From CALDOK01 sp964481655 (GTDB lineage Bacteria; Myxococcota_A; UBA796; JAFGLY01), in assembly GCA_964481655.1 (NCBI GenBank), contig CAYZVO010000006.1:1-64000 (forward strand): DNA of 64,000 nucleotides, in the 5' to 3' direction. This document shows positions 43,118 through 55,560 of the stretch, in pieces. The first letter of the stretch is position 1, and every line of letters starts with the position of its first letter. The notes beneath the pieces were generated by a model. The model was not told where the DNA came from. It did no database searches and saw nothing but the letters and a program-made list of their open reading frames with translations. The position numbers were made by a program, and so were the translations under genes.

Positions 43118-46009
43118 ATGACGTCTCGTTTCGCAGTGATCTCCCTGCTGTTCGCCAGCGCCTGCGCGACCCCGGACGCAGGACGGACCCTCCAGGTCGT
43201 CCCCGCACCCGACGGCGAGCTGGATGACGCCAGCCTGCCGGTGGATGGCTGGTTCACCACCATCCAGGACGCCATCGACACCGCCAGCAGCGGCGACACG
43301 GTGACCATCCCCTCGGGCACCTACTACGAGGATCTGCTGGTGGACAAGGCCATCACCATCGAGGGTGCAGGGGCGGGCGAAACGGTCATCGTCGGTTCGG
43401 TGACCACCGGCGTCGGCTGGGCCGGGCTGAACTTCGATGGCATGAGCGTCTACTCGGCGACCTGGGTGTCGAAGGGCACGGCCGGTGTGGATGTCTTCGG
43501 TGTGCACATCGACGGTTGCGCGGCGGTGGAGCTCTCCGATTTCGACGTGCAGGGCTTCCTCATCGCCATCTACGCCATGGACAGCGACCTCTGGGTCTAC
43601 GACTCCACCATCAGCAACAACGACTACGGCGTGTTCACCGAAGATGCCTATGGGGTGAAGGTCTACAACTCGCTGTTCACCTCGAACGGCAAAGCCGGCA
43701 TCTCGGTCATCTGGGGGCACGAGTACGACTGCGATGTCGCGTACAACACCATCGTGGGCAACGGCTTCGCGGCTTCCAGTGGCGAGGCGCGCATCGGCGC
43801 AGTGGTCCTCTCCGAAGGCTACAACACCAACGTCCAGGACAACATCGTGGTCTCCAACGCCGTCGGCATCGACTGCGACGCCTGCAGCTACACCCCCAAC
43901 AACAACCTCGTGTGGGGCAACACCACCGACTACGTCAACGACGCCTCGGCCAGCAGCAGCGACATCTCCGAGGACCCCCTCTTCCTCGACGCGGGCGAGG
44001 GGGACTACCACCTGTCCAGCTCCTCGCCGGCCATCGATGCGGGCGTCGATCCGGGCCTCGGTGTCTTCACCGACTTCGACGGCGAGATCCGGCCCCAGGG
44101 CGGTGGCTACGACATCGGCTACGACGAGTACGCGGTCTCGGCCACCGAGCTGGTCATCTCCGAGGTCATGGCGAACCCGGGGGTCGAAGACACCAGCGAG
44201 TTCGTCGAGATCTACAACCCGGGCACCAGCGCGGTGGAGCTGGCGGGCCTGGTGTTCTCCGACGGCGACCACGACGACGTGCTGCAGGCCTACGGGACCT
44301 CGTCCACGAGCGTCGGGCCTGGCGAGTACGCCATGATCATCGACGCGGAGTACGACGGCGCCTACGGCGCGGACGCGTCCATCCCGTGGCTCACCACCGG
44401 CGACACCAACCTGGGCAACGGCCTGACCACCGCGGACGACATCACGCTCTTCGAGGCCGATGGCAGCACCATCATCGCCACGTTCTCCCACCCCTTCGAT
44501 CCCGGCGACTCGGTGTCGGTGGAGCGCTACGACCTCGAGGCGGGCGACACGGCGGGCAACTGGCGCGCCAGCCAGTGCGCGGACGGCCACTCGGCGGGCG
44601 ATGAGCATTGCTTCCCCGAGTCCGGCGACGCCACCAGCCTGGTGATCACCGAGGTCATGAACAACGCCGCCGACGAGTCCACCGGCGAGTACGTGGAGAT
44701 CTACAACCCCTCGGCCACCGAGATCGACCTGGCGGGCCTGTACATCTACGACGAGGACAGCTGGGACGTGTTGGTGGCCTGGGACGGTGGCAGCACGCTG
44801 CTGGGCTCCCTCGGGCATGCCCTGGTCATCGATCCCGACTGGGCCGGCGACGTCCACGTCCCCGCCGGCACGGTCCTGCTGACCGTCACCGACAGCTCCC
44901 TCTGCAACGGCCTGTCCGCGAGCAGCGACCCGGTCTACCTCTACGACGCCGACCAGGCCACGCTCATCGACAGCTTCTCGCACCTGTGGGACGCCGGCGA
45001 CGGTGTGGCCTGGGAGAAGGTCGACTACGCGGCCGGCGACGTCACGGGCAACTGGGTGCGCACCACCGACAGCTGCACGTCCAGCTCGAGCCCGGGCCGC
45101 CTCAACGCCGCCGCTGGCGGCCTCTGCGGCCCCCTGCTGATCACCGAGGTCATGTCCAATCCCCTGGACGAAGACACCGGCGAGTACGTCGAGCTGTACA
45201 ACGCGGGCGCGGACACCGTGGAGCTGGCCGGCCTGGTCCTGTCCGACGGCGACACGACCGACACCCTCGAGGCCTACGACGGCGGCGACACCGAGCTCGC
45301 CCCAGGCGGCTACGCCCTGATCCTCGATGCCGAGTACTCCGGCGAGTACAGCATCGACGGCGACGCCGTGCTGGTCACCACCGACGACACCACCGTGGGC
45401 AACGCCCTGGCGACCAGCGACGAGGTCACCCTGCTCGAGGCCGACGGGACCCACCCCATCGATGCCTTCCTGCACCCCACGAACCCGGGCAACGGCACCA
45501 GCATCGAGCGCAGCAGCGTGGCCGCGGCGCTGGACAGCGAGGACAACTGGGTCGCCAGCGCCTGCGCCGCGGGCTGCTCCCCCGGCTTGCTCGACTGCGG
45601 CGGGGCCGAGACCGATCCGGCGGACGCCACCCTGATCCTCACCGAGATCATGTCCAACCCGGAGACCGAGTCCACCGGCGAGTTCGTCGAGATCCTCAAC
45701 ACCGGCGAGAGCGACGTGGACCTGTACGGGTACGTGCTGTACGACGGCGACGCATCGGACACGCTCGAGGGCTACAGCGATCCCACCGACACCGTGCTGG
45801 CGCCGGGGCAGTACGCCGTGATCCTCGACTCCGGCTACGCCTCCGAGTACGCCATCGCCGCCGGCACCCTGCTGCTCACCACCGACGACGCCAGCGTGGC
45901 CTCGGGCCTCGCGGTCAGCGATCCGGTCTACCTCTACGACACCACCGGGGTCACCCTGCTGGACAGCTACACCTTCCCCCTGGACGCCGGGAACGGCGTG
46001 AGCGTGTAG
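43118..46009 (+). CDS. Beta-helix plus lamin-tail-domain lipoprotein, C-terminus cut by an in-frame TAG
   Basis: This 963-residue product has a lipoprotein signal (FASAC). Residues about 45-335 form a right-handed beta-helix (YEDLLVDKAITIEGAGAGE and later repeats). Four lamin-tail domains follow, starting near 344, 507, 673 and 839. Each opens with (L)(V/L)I(S/T)E(V/I)M.NP....(T)(S/G)E(F/Y)VE(I/L)(Y/L)N and includes a late (S/A)(V/W/I)E(R/K) then GNW or DNW segment. The fourth stops at a TAG (46007-46009) just after NGVSV, where the first two repeats have a GAG codon for Glu. Reading on gives 30 more residues (KLDLEAGDTVDNW.., ending EVSCF) to a TAG at 46100-46102, exactly the missing tail. 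So a GAG-to-TAG change or sequence error is likely. The function is probably surface binding. Confidence 0.85.
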   Translation: MTSRFAVISLLFASACATPDAGRTLQVVPAPDGELDDASLPVDGWFTTIQDAIDTASSGDTVTIPSGTYYEDLLVDKAITIEGAGAGETVIVGSVTTGVGWAGLNFDGMSVYSATWVSKGTAGVDVFGVHIDGCAAVELSDFDVQGFLIAIYAMDSDLWVYDSTISNNDYGVFTEDAYGVKVYNSLFTSNGKAGISVIWGHEYDCDVAYNTIVGNGFAASSGEARIGAVVLSEGYNTNVQDNIVVSNAVGIDCDACSYTPNNNLVWGNTTDYVNDASASSSDISEDPLFLDAGEGDYHLSSSSPAIDAGVDPGLGVFTDFDGEIRPQGGGYDIGYDEYAVSATELVISEVMANPGVEDTSEFVEIYNPGTSAVELAGLVFSDGDHDDVLQAYGTSSTSVGPGEYAMIIDAEYDGAYGADASIPWLTTGDTNLGNGLTTADDITLFEADGSTIIATFSHPFDPGDSVSVERYDLEAGDTAGNWRASQCADGHSAGDEHCFPESGDATSLVITEVMNNAADESTGEYVEIYNPSATEIDLAGLYIYDEDSWDVLVAWDGGSTLLGSLGHALVIDPDWAGDVHVPAGTVLLTVTDSSLCNGLSASSDPVYLYDADQATLIDSFSHLWDAGDGVAWEKVDYAAGDVTGNWVRTTDSCTSSSSPGRLNAAAGGLCGPLLITEVMSNPLDEDTGEYVELYNAGADTVELAGLVLSDGDTTDTLEAYDGGDTELAPGGYALILDAEYSGEYSIDGDAVLVTTDDTTVGNALATSDEVTLLEADGTHPIDAFLHPTNPGNGTSIERSSVAAALDSEDNWVASACAAGCSPGLLDCGGAETDPADATLILTEIMSNPETESTGEFVEILNTGESDVDLYGYVLYDGDASDTLEGYSDPTDTVLAPGQYAVILDSGYASEYAIAAGTLLLTTDDASVASGLAVSDPVYLYDTTGVTLLDSYTFPLDAGNGVSV

Positions 46010-46118
46010 AAGCTTGACCTCGAGGCCGGGGACACGGTGGACAACTGGGCGGCCTCGGAATGCAGCGCCGGGGCGAGCCCGGGCGAGGTGTCGTGCTTCT
46101 AGGGTCCGCAGCCGGCCC

Positions 46119-46733
46119 TCAGATCAACAACACCCCACACAGCCCAGCGACGGCCATCACCCCCAGCAAGGCGAAGGCCCCCTGGTCCAGTCGCAGCTCA
46201 TCGAACAGCCGCCGCTGCAGGGCGTACAGCAGCGCCACCACCACACACCCCAGCGCCAGCCCCGCCATGCGCAGGGGCCAGCTGATGGGGCCGAAGGCGT
46301 AGAGCAGGTCGCAGCGGGCGCCGACGGTGAAGTACCCGAGCCCCATGAAGCCCAGCTCACCGACGGGCATCAGACACAGCCAGAAGAACACCGCACGGGC
46401 GATGTGCCCGTCCTTCCGGGGCCCCACCAGGGCCAGCAACCACCCGAGCGTCAACGCGGCCAGCGCGGCGATGGCGGGCGCGAGGCTGATGAGCCTCGAC
46501 GAATACGCGACGCCCTCGGGGAACTGGTAGCGCACATGACCCCAGGCCTCCTCGTCGCCGAGCACCACGAACTCCAGCACCTCTCCCCCCTGCAGCCAGA
46601 CCGCCACCGCGTGGGCCAGTTCGTGCAGCGAGGTGATCCCCACCACCCCGAAGATGCCGAGCAGGATGAAGTGCAGCCAGTGCCCCAGCAGGAAGCGGAG
46701 GGCCTGGCGGTGGGCGGGGAGGTCGATCTTCAT
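46119..46733 (-). CDS. Integral membrane HELAH protein, M50-like metalloprotease candidate
   Basis: This 204-residue protein has about five to six membrane helices and an HExxH zinc motif (ITSLHELAHAVAVW, His37-Glu38-His41) inside the first helix pair, as in site-2 proteases and related zincins. A third metal ligand (the NxxPxPxLDGG motif of S2P) is not evident; GARCDLLYAFGP near 140 is the only candidate loop. It may therefore belong to a diverged zincin family rather than a true M50B peptidase. The ATG at 46733 is preferred over one 11 codons earlier. It is divergent from the alpha-2-macroglobulin gene, and its 3' end lies 16 bases from the restored end of the lamin-tail gene. Confidence 0.78.
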   Translation of the reverse strand: MKIDLPAHRQALRFLLGHWLHFILLGIFGVVGITSLHELAHAVAVWLQGGEVLEFVVLGDEEAWGHVRYQFPEGVAYSSRLISLAPAIAALAALTLGWLLALVGPRKDGHIARAVFFWLCLMPVGELGFMGLGYFTVGARCDLLYAFGPISWPLRMAGLALGCVVVALLYALQRRLFDELRLDQGAFALLGVMAVAGLCGVLLI

Positions 46734-46811
46734 GAACACAGCATGCCAGGTGTAAGCCCGACCCACCCTTCATCCGTTGTCCCCGCGAAACCGCATCGAG
46801 GACAACCCCGC

Positions 46812-51035
<4,224 letters not shown>

Positions 51036-51178
51036 ACGTCACCTCGCGACCTCGAGGATGCGGCGGCAAGCGCTCTCCGAGAATGGGGCCGACCACCAAC
51101 GCACAAGCAGCGTTGCAGCCCCGAGCACGGTGTGGCTCGTCAGCCACCGAAGCTCAGGCGCCCGCCGGGCACGACCCG

Positions 51179-51224
51179 GGAGCCCACGGAACGGTGTCCG
51201 TGGGCTCCGTCCGTTGTTCGGACG
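51179..51224. other. Two adjacent perfect hairpins in the 51036-51247 gap
   Basis: GGAGCCCACGGA (51179-51190) pairs perfectly with TCCGTGGGCTCC (51197-51208) across a 6-base loop. Immediately after, CGTCCG (51208-51213) pairs with CGGACG (51219-51224). The first is strong enough to be a terminator for the alpha-2-macroglobulin gene but no T-run follows. It could also be the 5' leader structure of the next gene, whose ATG is 23 bases on. Confidence 0.45.
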
Positions 51225-51247
51225 CAACCAGAGGGCTAACGGTGGTC

Positions 51248-51934
51248 ATGGACATCCAACGGACGCTGTGGGCCCTCTCCCTGATCCTCCTGACCGCCTG
51301 CGACGGTGAGCGGGCCGAGTACCGCCGCGGCGTGGAGCTGGCGAGCTACCGCTGTGGTGAAATCCCCGACCAGGGCATCTTCGTCGACGGCCGCTACCCC
51401 GTCACCATGTTCTGCGACGACGACGTCTGTGGCGCGGACTATGGCCAGGTGACCAGCAGCAAGGACTGGTACCAAAGCGCCGAGTGCCCGTCCTCCGGCG
51501 GCAGCATCACCGCGGCCATGGTGCCTTTCGATCCCGACGAATACGACCACGAGACCGAGTTCATGGATCGCGAGGACGGCTTCCCCCTGCTCATGCACTG
51601 CAACGACCAGAACCAGGACTGGTTCTGCTGGCTGGGGTTCACGGTCACGGACTTCCTGGGGGACGTCGTGCCGCCGGGCCTCGGCAACCACTGGGAGTAC
51701 TACCTGCTGGACTGGACCGACCTGGGCACGGTCTCCATCGTGGGCTGCATGGAGGCGCGCGAGGGCACCCCGGCGCTGGGGCAGGTGCCCCTGCCTCTGA
51801 TCTGCGATGAGGCCTCGACCCTGGTCAACTGCACCCAGGACATCTTCTGGCGGATGGAGGGCGAGGTCTTCACCACCTGCGAGGACGCCAACCCATCGAG
51901 CGAGGTCGTCACGCTCTGGCTGGGGGAGCTGTAG
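51248..51934 (+). CDS. Uncharacterised Cys-rich lipoprotein
   Basis: This 228-residue lipoprotein has lipobox LLTAC (CDGERAEYRRGVEL follows). There are many Cys residues, probably in disulfides (ASYRCGEIPDQG, FCDDDVCGADYG, HCNDQNQDWFCWLG, LVNCTQDIFW), and a high content of Asp, Trp and Tyr. No known domain is recognised. The ATG at 51248 begins the signal peptide; in-frame codons upstream read through the hairpin region and are not credible. It probably forms its own unit between the alpha-2-macroglobulin gene and the DTD-tether lipoprotein gene. Confidence 0.7.
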   Translation: MDIQRTLWALSLILLTACDGERAEYRRGVELASYRCGEIPDQGIFVDGRYPVTMFCDDDVCGADYGQVTSSKDWYQSAECPSSGGSITAAMVPFDPDEYDHETEFMDREDGFPLLMHCNDQNQDWFCWLGFTVTDFLGDVVPPGLGNHWEYYLLDWTDLGTVSIVGCMEAREGTPALGQVPLPLICDEASTLVNCTQDIFWRMEGEVFTTCEDANPSSEVVTLWLGEL

Positions 51935-52007
51935 GCGCCACCACGGTTCATCCGCTGACGGGCGCGCTACGCTTCATCCCGACACCCTCCCCCACCACGG
52001 AGCCGCC

Positions 52008-52733
<726 letters not shown>

Positions 52734-52759
52734 CCTCTGGGCCCAGGGACGCCGACCGA

Positions 52760-53548
52760 TCAGGCCAGCAGCTGCATCATCGAGGCCCGGGACATGTTCG
52801 CCTGGGACTGCATGGCGATGTCCACGTCCTGCATGATCTGCTGCTGGGCCAGGCCCAGCGCCGCCTCGGCGACGTCGGTGTCCTCGATCCGGGACGCGGC
52901 TGCGGTGAGGCTCTCAGCCTCCGTGGTCATGACATCCAGGGCCGATCCGAGGCGGTTCTCCGACGCGCCCAGCTCGGAGCCCGCCGCGCTGACCTGGTCG
53001 AGGGCCGCGTCGATGGCGCCGATGGCCGCCTGGGCGCCCTCGGCGGTGCTGAAGTCCAGCGAGGCCGTGTCCACCCCCAGCGCCGTGGCGCTGACATCGG
53101 GCAGGGTGAGGCTGACCACGTCGCCCTCGTCGGGGCCGACCTGCACATCAATGGAGGGCTGCGAGCCGTCCGCCAACTGCAGACCGTTGAACTCGGTGCT
53201 GTCCGCCGTGCGATCCAGCTCCTCGGCCAGCTGCTCGTACTCGGTCTGGATCGCGTCGCGGCCCGCGGCCGCCAGCGTGCCCGACGAGGCCTGCACGGCC
53301 AGCTCCCGCATGCGGGACAGCATGTCCGCCGCGCCGTCAAGCGCCCCGCTGGCCACCTGGGTGACGCTGATGCCGTCGTTGATGTTGCGCATCGCCTGCC
53401 GCTCGGAGCTCGCCCTGGACGTCAAGGCGTCCGCGACCGCCGCCCCCGCGGGGTCCTCACCCGCGCGGTTCAGCCGGCTCCCCGATGAGAGGTGCTCGAA
53501 GGTCTGAGCGGCCGCTTGGGTCCTCATGCTCGAGATGGTCGCGGACAT
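52760..53548 (-). CDS. Flagellin, short form lacking a variable domain
   Basis: This 262-residue protein carries both conserved ends of flagellin. The N-terminal D1 region has EHLSSGSRLNRAGEDPAG, NINDGISVTQVASGALDGA and MRELAVQASSGT. The C-terminal D1/D0 region has SRIEDTDVAEAALGLAQQQI and AMQSQANMSRASMMQLLA. The surface-exposed D2/D3 part is almost absent. The N-terminal D0 helix is about a dozen residues shorter than usual and lacks the INTN-type start. The ATG at 53548 is set by a perfect GCAGGAGG just upstream. No other flagellar gene is in the window, so it is an isolated filament gene; a sigma-28-like promoter precedes it. It could be a minor filament protein or a flagellin-like secreted factor. 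Confidence 0.88.
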   Translation of the reverse strand: MSATISSMRTQAAAQTFEHLSSGSRLNRAGEDPAGAAVADALTSRASSERQAMRNINDGISVTQVASGALDGAADMLSRMRELAVQASSGTLAAAGRDAIQTEYEQLAEELDRTADSTEFNGLQLADGSQPSIDVQVGPDEGDVVSLTLPDVSATALGVDTASLDFSTAEGAQAAIGAIDAALDQVSAAGSELGASENRLGSALDVMTTEAESLTAAASRIEDTDVAEAALGLAQQQIMQDVDIAMQSQANMSRASMMQLLA

Positions 53549-53580
53549 GCAGCCTCCTGCTGGTGGCTCGTGCACAGTGC

Positions 53581-53608
53581 TTTTCGGTCATGTTCGGCTC
53601 TCAGTTTA
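53581..53608 (-). promoter_or_regulatory. Candidate sigma-28 (FliA-type) promoter for the flagellin gene
   Basis: On the minus strand TAAA (53608-53605) is followed by 16 bases and then ACCGAAAA (53588-53581), close to the FliA consensus TAAA-N15-GCCGATAA (6 of 8 in the -10 part). The ATG is about 33 bases downstream of the -10 end, leaving room for a start site and the GGAGG. The match is by eye. Confidence 0.5.
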
Positions 53609-53667
53609 CCTTCCCGGGCGAATGAGCCGAAGAGACGGGATCGCACCCGCCGAGCTGCGACCCACGC

Positions 53668-54927
53668 CTAGCCACTCCAACGCTGCCGCTTGCCCGAAGG
53701 CGCCCGGGCGCTGGTCTGGGCCTGGCTGCGGGCGTAGTCGGCCTTGCGCTTACGCACGCTGACCCGGACCTTGTACTCCTCGGCCTCGTGCTCGAGGTTG
53801 GTGGAGGTGTTCCGCAAGGCCAGGTCGTCGCCGGCGTAGCGCTGGATGCGGCGGGCCACGGCCTTGAGGGTGTCCGAGGCGCCCCGGAAGTCGCCGTCGC
53901 GGTTGAGCTTGGCGGCTTCCTGCATGGCGCGGGCGGCGTAGCGCTCGGCCACGAAGCGGTCGACCTCGACGTCGCGGGCCTGGCGGCGGTTGCGCTTGCG
54001 ATCGGTGTAGTTCAAGTCCAGCTGGGCGCTGAGGTCGCCCAGGGCTCGATCCCGGTCGACGACTCGGAAGCGCAGCTGCAGATGCCGCCCCAGCTCGCCG
54101 GGGGGGAAGCCCAGCTTGATGGGGAAGTCCAGCAGCTGGCCCGAGACCAGATCGGGCAGGTGGACCCGCACCATCCCCGAGCCGACCTCGAGCTCGTAGG
54201 GGCCCACCACCGAGGCGGTGATGCCGGCCGGCAGCTCGAGCTCCAGCACCACACGGCGGGCCACGACCTCGAGGGTCTCGCCCAGCTCCTGGTCCATCAG
54301 GACCGGGATCTGCTCGGCGTACTCGATGTAGTGGAAGGCCCCACCGCCAGCGTCCGACATGCCGCCCAGCAGCTGCTCGTCGAAGTCGTGGCCCACCCCG
54401 AAGGTGGAGGTGGACACGCCGCGGGACTTGAGCTCGGTGGCGTGGTGGCAGAGGGTCGGGGGATCGACGATGCCCACGTTGGCCAGGCCATCGGTGAGCA
54501 GCATGCAGCGGCCGACGGACTCGTCCAGCAGGAAGGCCGCCACCTGGCCGCAGCCGGTGAGCCAGCCTTCGCCCAGGTTGGTGGTGCCCCGGGGGCCGTA
54601 GCGAGCCAGGGCGCGCAGGGCGCGGCGCTTGGCGTCGGGGCTGGCGTGCTCGCTGGCGTGCACCAGCTCCACCTGCTGGTCGAAGACCACCAGGGAGAAG
54701 CGGTCCCGGTCGTCGAGACGACCGATGGCCTGCTCGACGGCCTGCTGGGCCAGGCGGAACTTGCCTCCGCCCATGGACCCGGAGCGGTCCAGGACGAAGG
54801 CCAGGTTGACCGGTGGTCGCTCACCCACACGCCGGGCGGTGGGGGCCTGGACCACGACCTTGACGTGCCGGTGGCAGCCGCGGTGCGAGGGGACGAGGGT
54901 GCGATCGATGGTGGCGTGAAGCTTCAT
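53668..54927 (-). CDS. VWA-domain protein with MIDAS motif
   Basis: This 419-residue cytoplasmic protein has no signal peptide or membrane helix. A von Willebrand A domain spans about 38-215, with the MIDAS motif DRSGS in VNLAFVLDRSGSMGGGKF, the distal Thr in RGTTNLGEG and the Asp in LLTDGLANVG, so a metal-dependent protein-binding site is intact. It is followed by a beta-sandwich (LELPAGITASVVGPYELEVG) and a helical C-terminal region ending in a basic tail (SVRKRKADYARSQAQTSAR). The start overlaps the end of the MerR-type regulator by 4 bases (ATGA at 54924-54927), so the two are translationally coupled and likely act together. The ligand is not evident. Confidence 0.88.
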   Translation of the reverse strand: MKLHATIDRTLVPSHRGCHRHVKVVVQAPTARRVGERPPVNLAFVLDRSGSMGGGKFRLAQQAVEQAIGRLDDRDRFSLVVFDQQVELVHASEHASPDAKRRALRALARYGPRGTTNLGEGWLTGCGQVAAFLLDESVGRCMLLTDGLANVGIVDPPTLCHHATELKSRGVSTSTFGVGHDFDEQLLGGMSDAGGGAFHYIEYAEQIPVLMDQELGETLEVVARRVVLELELPAGITASVVGPYELEVGSGMVRVHLPDLVSGQLLDFPIKLGFPPGELGRHLQLRFRVVDRDRALGDLSAQLDLNYTDRKRNRRQARDVEVDRFVAERYAARAMQEAAKLNRDGDFRGASDTLKAVARRIQRYAGDDLALRNTSTNLEHEAEEYKVRVSVRKRKADYARSQAQTSARAPSGKRQRWSG

Positions 54928-55478
54928 GACTCCTCCTGGTCGAAGATGCCCCGGGCCGCCGTGAGCAGGCGCTGCACGCGCTTGTCCTGGGCCCGAGAGA
55001 GGGGGCGGCGGACGTGCACGGGCACCGCACCGGCGCGGGGGGAGGGCGCCCCGGGGGGGGGCGCGCCGGGCGGGGGGGGCTTGACTGGGGGGGCCGGCGT
55101 GCTGGGGGCGGCCTTCGAGGGGGCCGCGCGCTTCTTGCTCTTGCGGGCCGGGGCCGGGCGGATGCCTGCGAGCACCTGCGAGACGTAGTCGGCGGCCGAC
55201 GACGCCGGTGCCTGGGCCTGTTGCGAAGCCAGCAGGGCGCTGACCTCGGCCGGGGCCATGCCCTCGAGGCGGCGCCGGATCTCGGCCAGGGGCAGGTGCT
55301 TGTCCTTGAGCTCACGGATGAGCTGCAGGCGCTCGAGGTGTTCCTGGCTCCAGCGCACGCCGCGCCCGGTGCCGGGAGAAGGAAGCAGGCCCTGGGTGAC
55401 GTAGTAGCGGACCGTGCGCTCGGACACGTCCGCGGCCTCACAGAGCTCGTTCAGGGTGTAGGTGGTGGATGACTTCAT
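54924..55478 (-). CDS. MerR-family transcriptional regulator with Pro-rich linker
   Basis: This 184-residue protein has an N-terminal winged helix of the MerR type (YTLNELCEAADVSERTVRYY, VTQGLLPSPGTGRGVRWSQE) and a dimerisation helix (LERLQLIRELKDKHLPLAEI). Instead of a ligand domain, the C-terminal half is a low-complexity Pro/Ala/Lys linker (KAAPSTPAPPVKPPPPGAPP) and a short helix (SRAQDKRVQRLLTAARGIFD). No metal-binding Cys set is seen, so it is not a classic metal sensor. It overlaps the VWA gene by 4 bases. A TTGACA-type promoter places the transcript start within a base or two of the ATG, and no ribosome site is visible, so it may be read from a leaderless message. Confidence 0.88.
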   Translation of the reverse strand: MKSSTTYTLNELCEAADVSERTVRYYVTQGLLPSPGTGRGVRWSQEHLERLQLIRELKDKHLPLAEIRRRLEGMAPAEVSALLASQQAQAPASSAADYVSQVLAGIRPAPARKSKKRAAPSKAAPSTPAPPVKPPPPGAPPPGAPSPRAGAVPVHVRRPLSRAQDKRVQRLLTAARGIFDQEES

Positions 55479-55485
55479 GGCTGAA

Positions 55486-55513
55486 ACCTTACACCCCTAC
55501 GTGATGGTGTCAA
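55486..55513 (-). promoter_or_regulatory. Sigma-70-like promoter giving a leaderless MerR transcript
   Basis: On the minus strand TTGACA (55513-55508) is followed by 16 bases and then TAAGGT (55491-55486). A start 6-8 bases beyond would fall at or next to the A of the ATG at 55478. The -35 is perfect; the -10 is weak. Confidence 0.5.
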
Positions 55514-55549
55514 TAAAAAAAGATCCACACACACGTGCTACTGGATCTT
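55514..55549 (-). terminator. Inverted repeat with T-run between divergent genes
   Basis: On the minus strand AAGATCCA (55549-55542) pairs with TGGATCTT (55527-55520) across 14 bases, and the arm runs into seven Ts (55521-55515), like a rho-independent terminator for antisense transcription coming from the acyltransferase gene. It also lies just upstream of the MerR promoter and could be an operator instead. Confidence 0.4.
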
Positions 55550-55560
55550 AAAGGGCTCCC

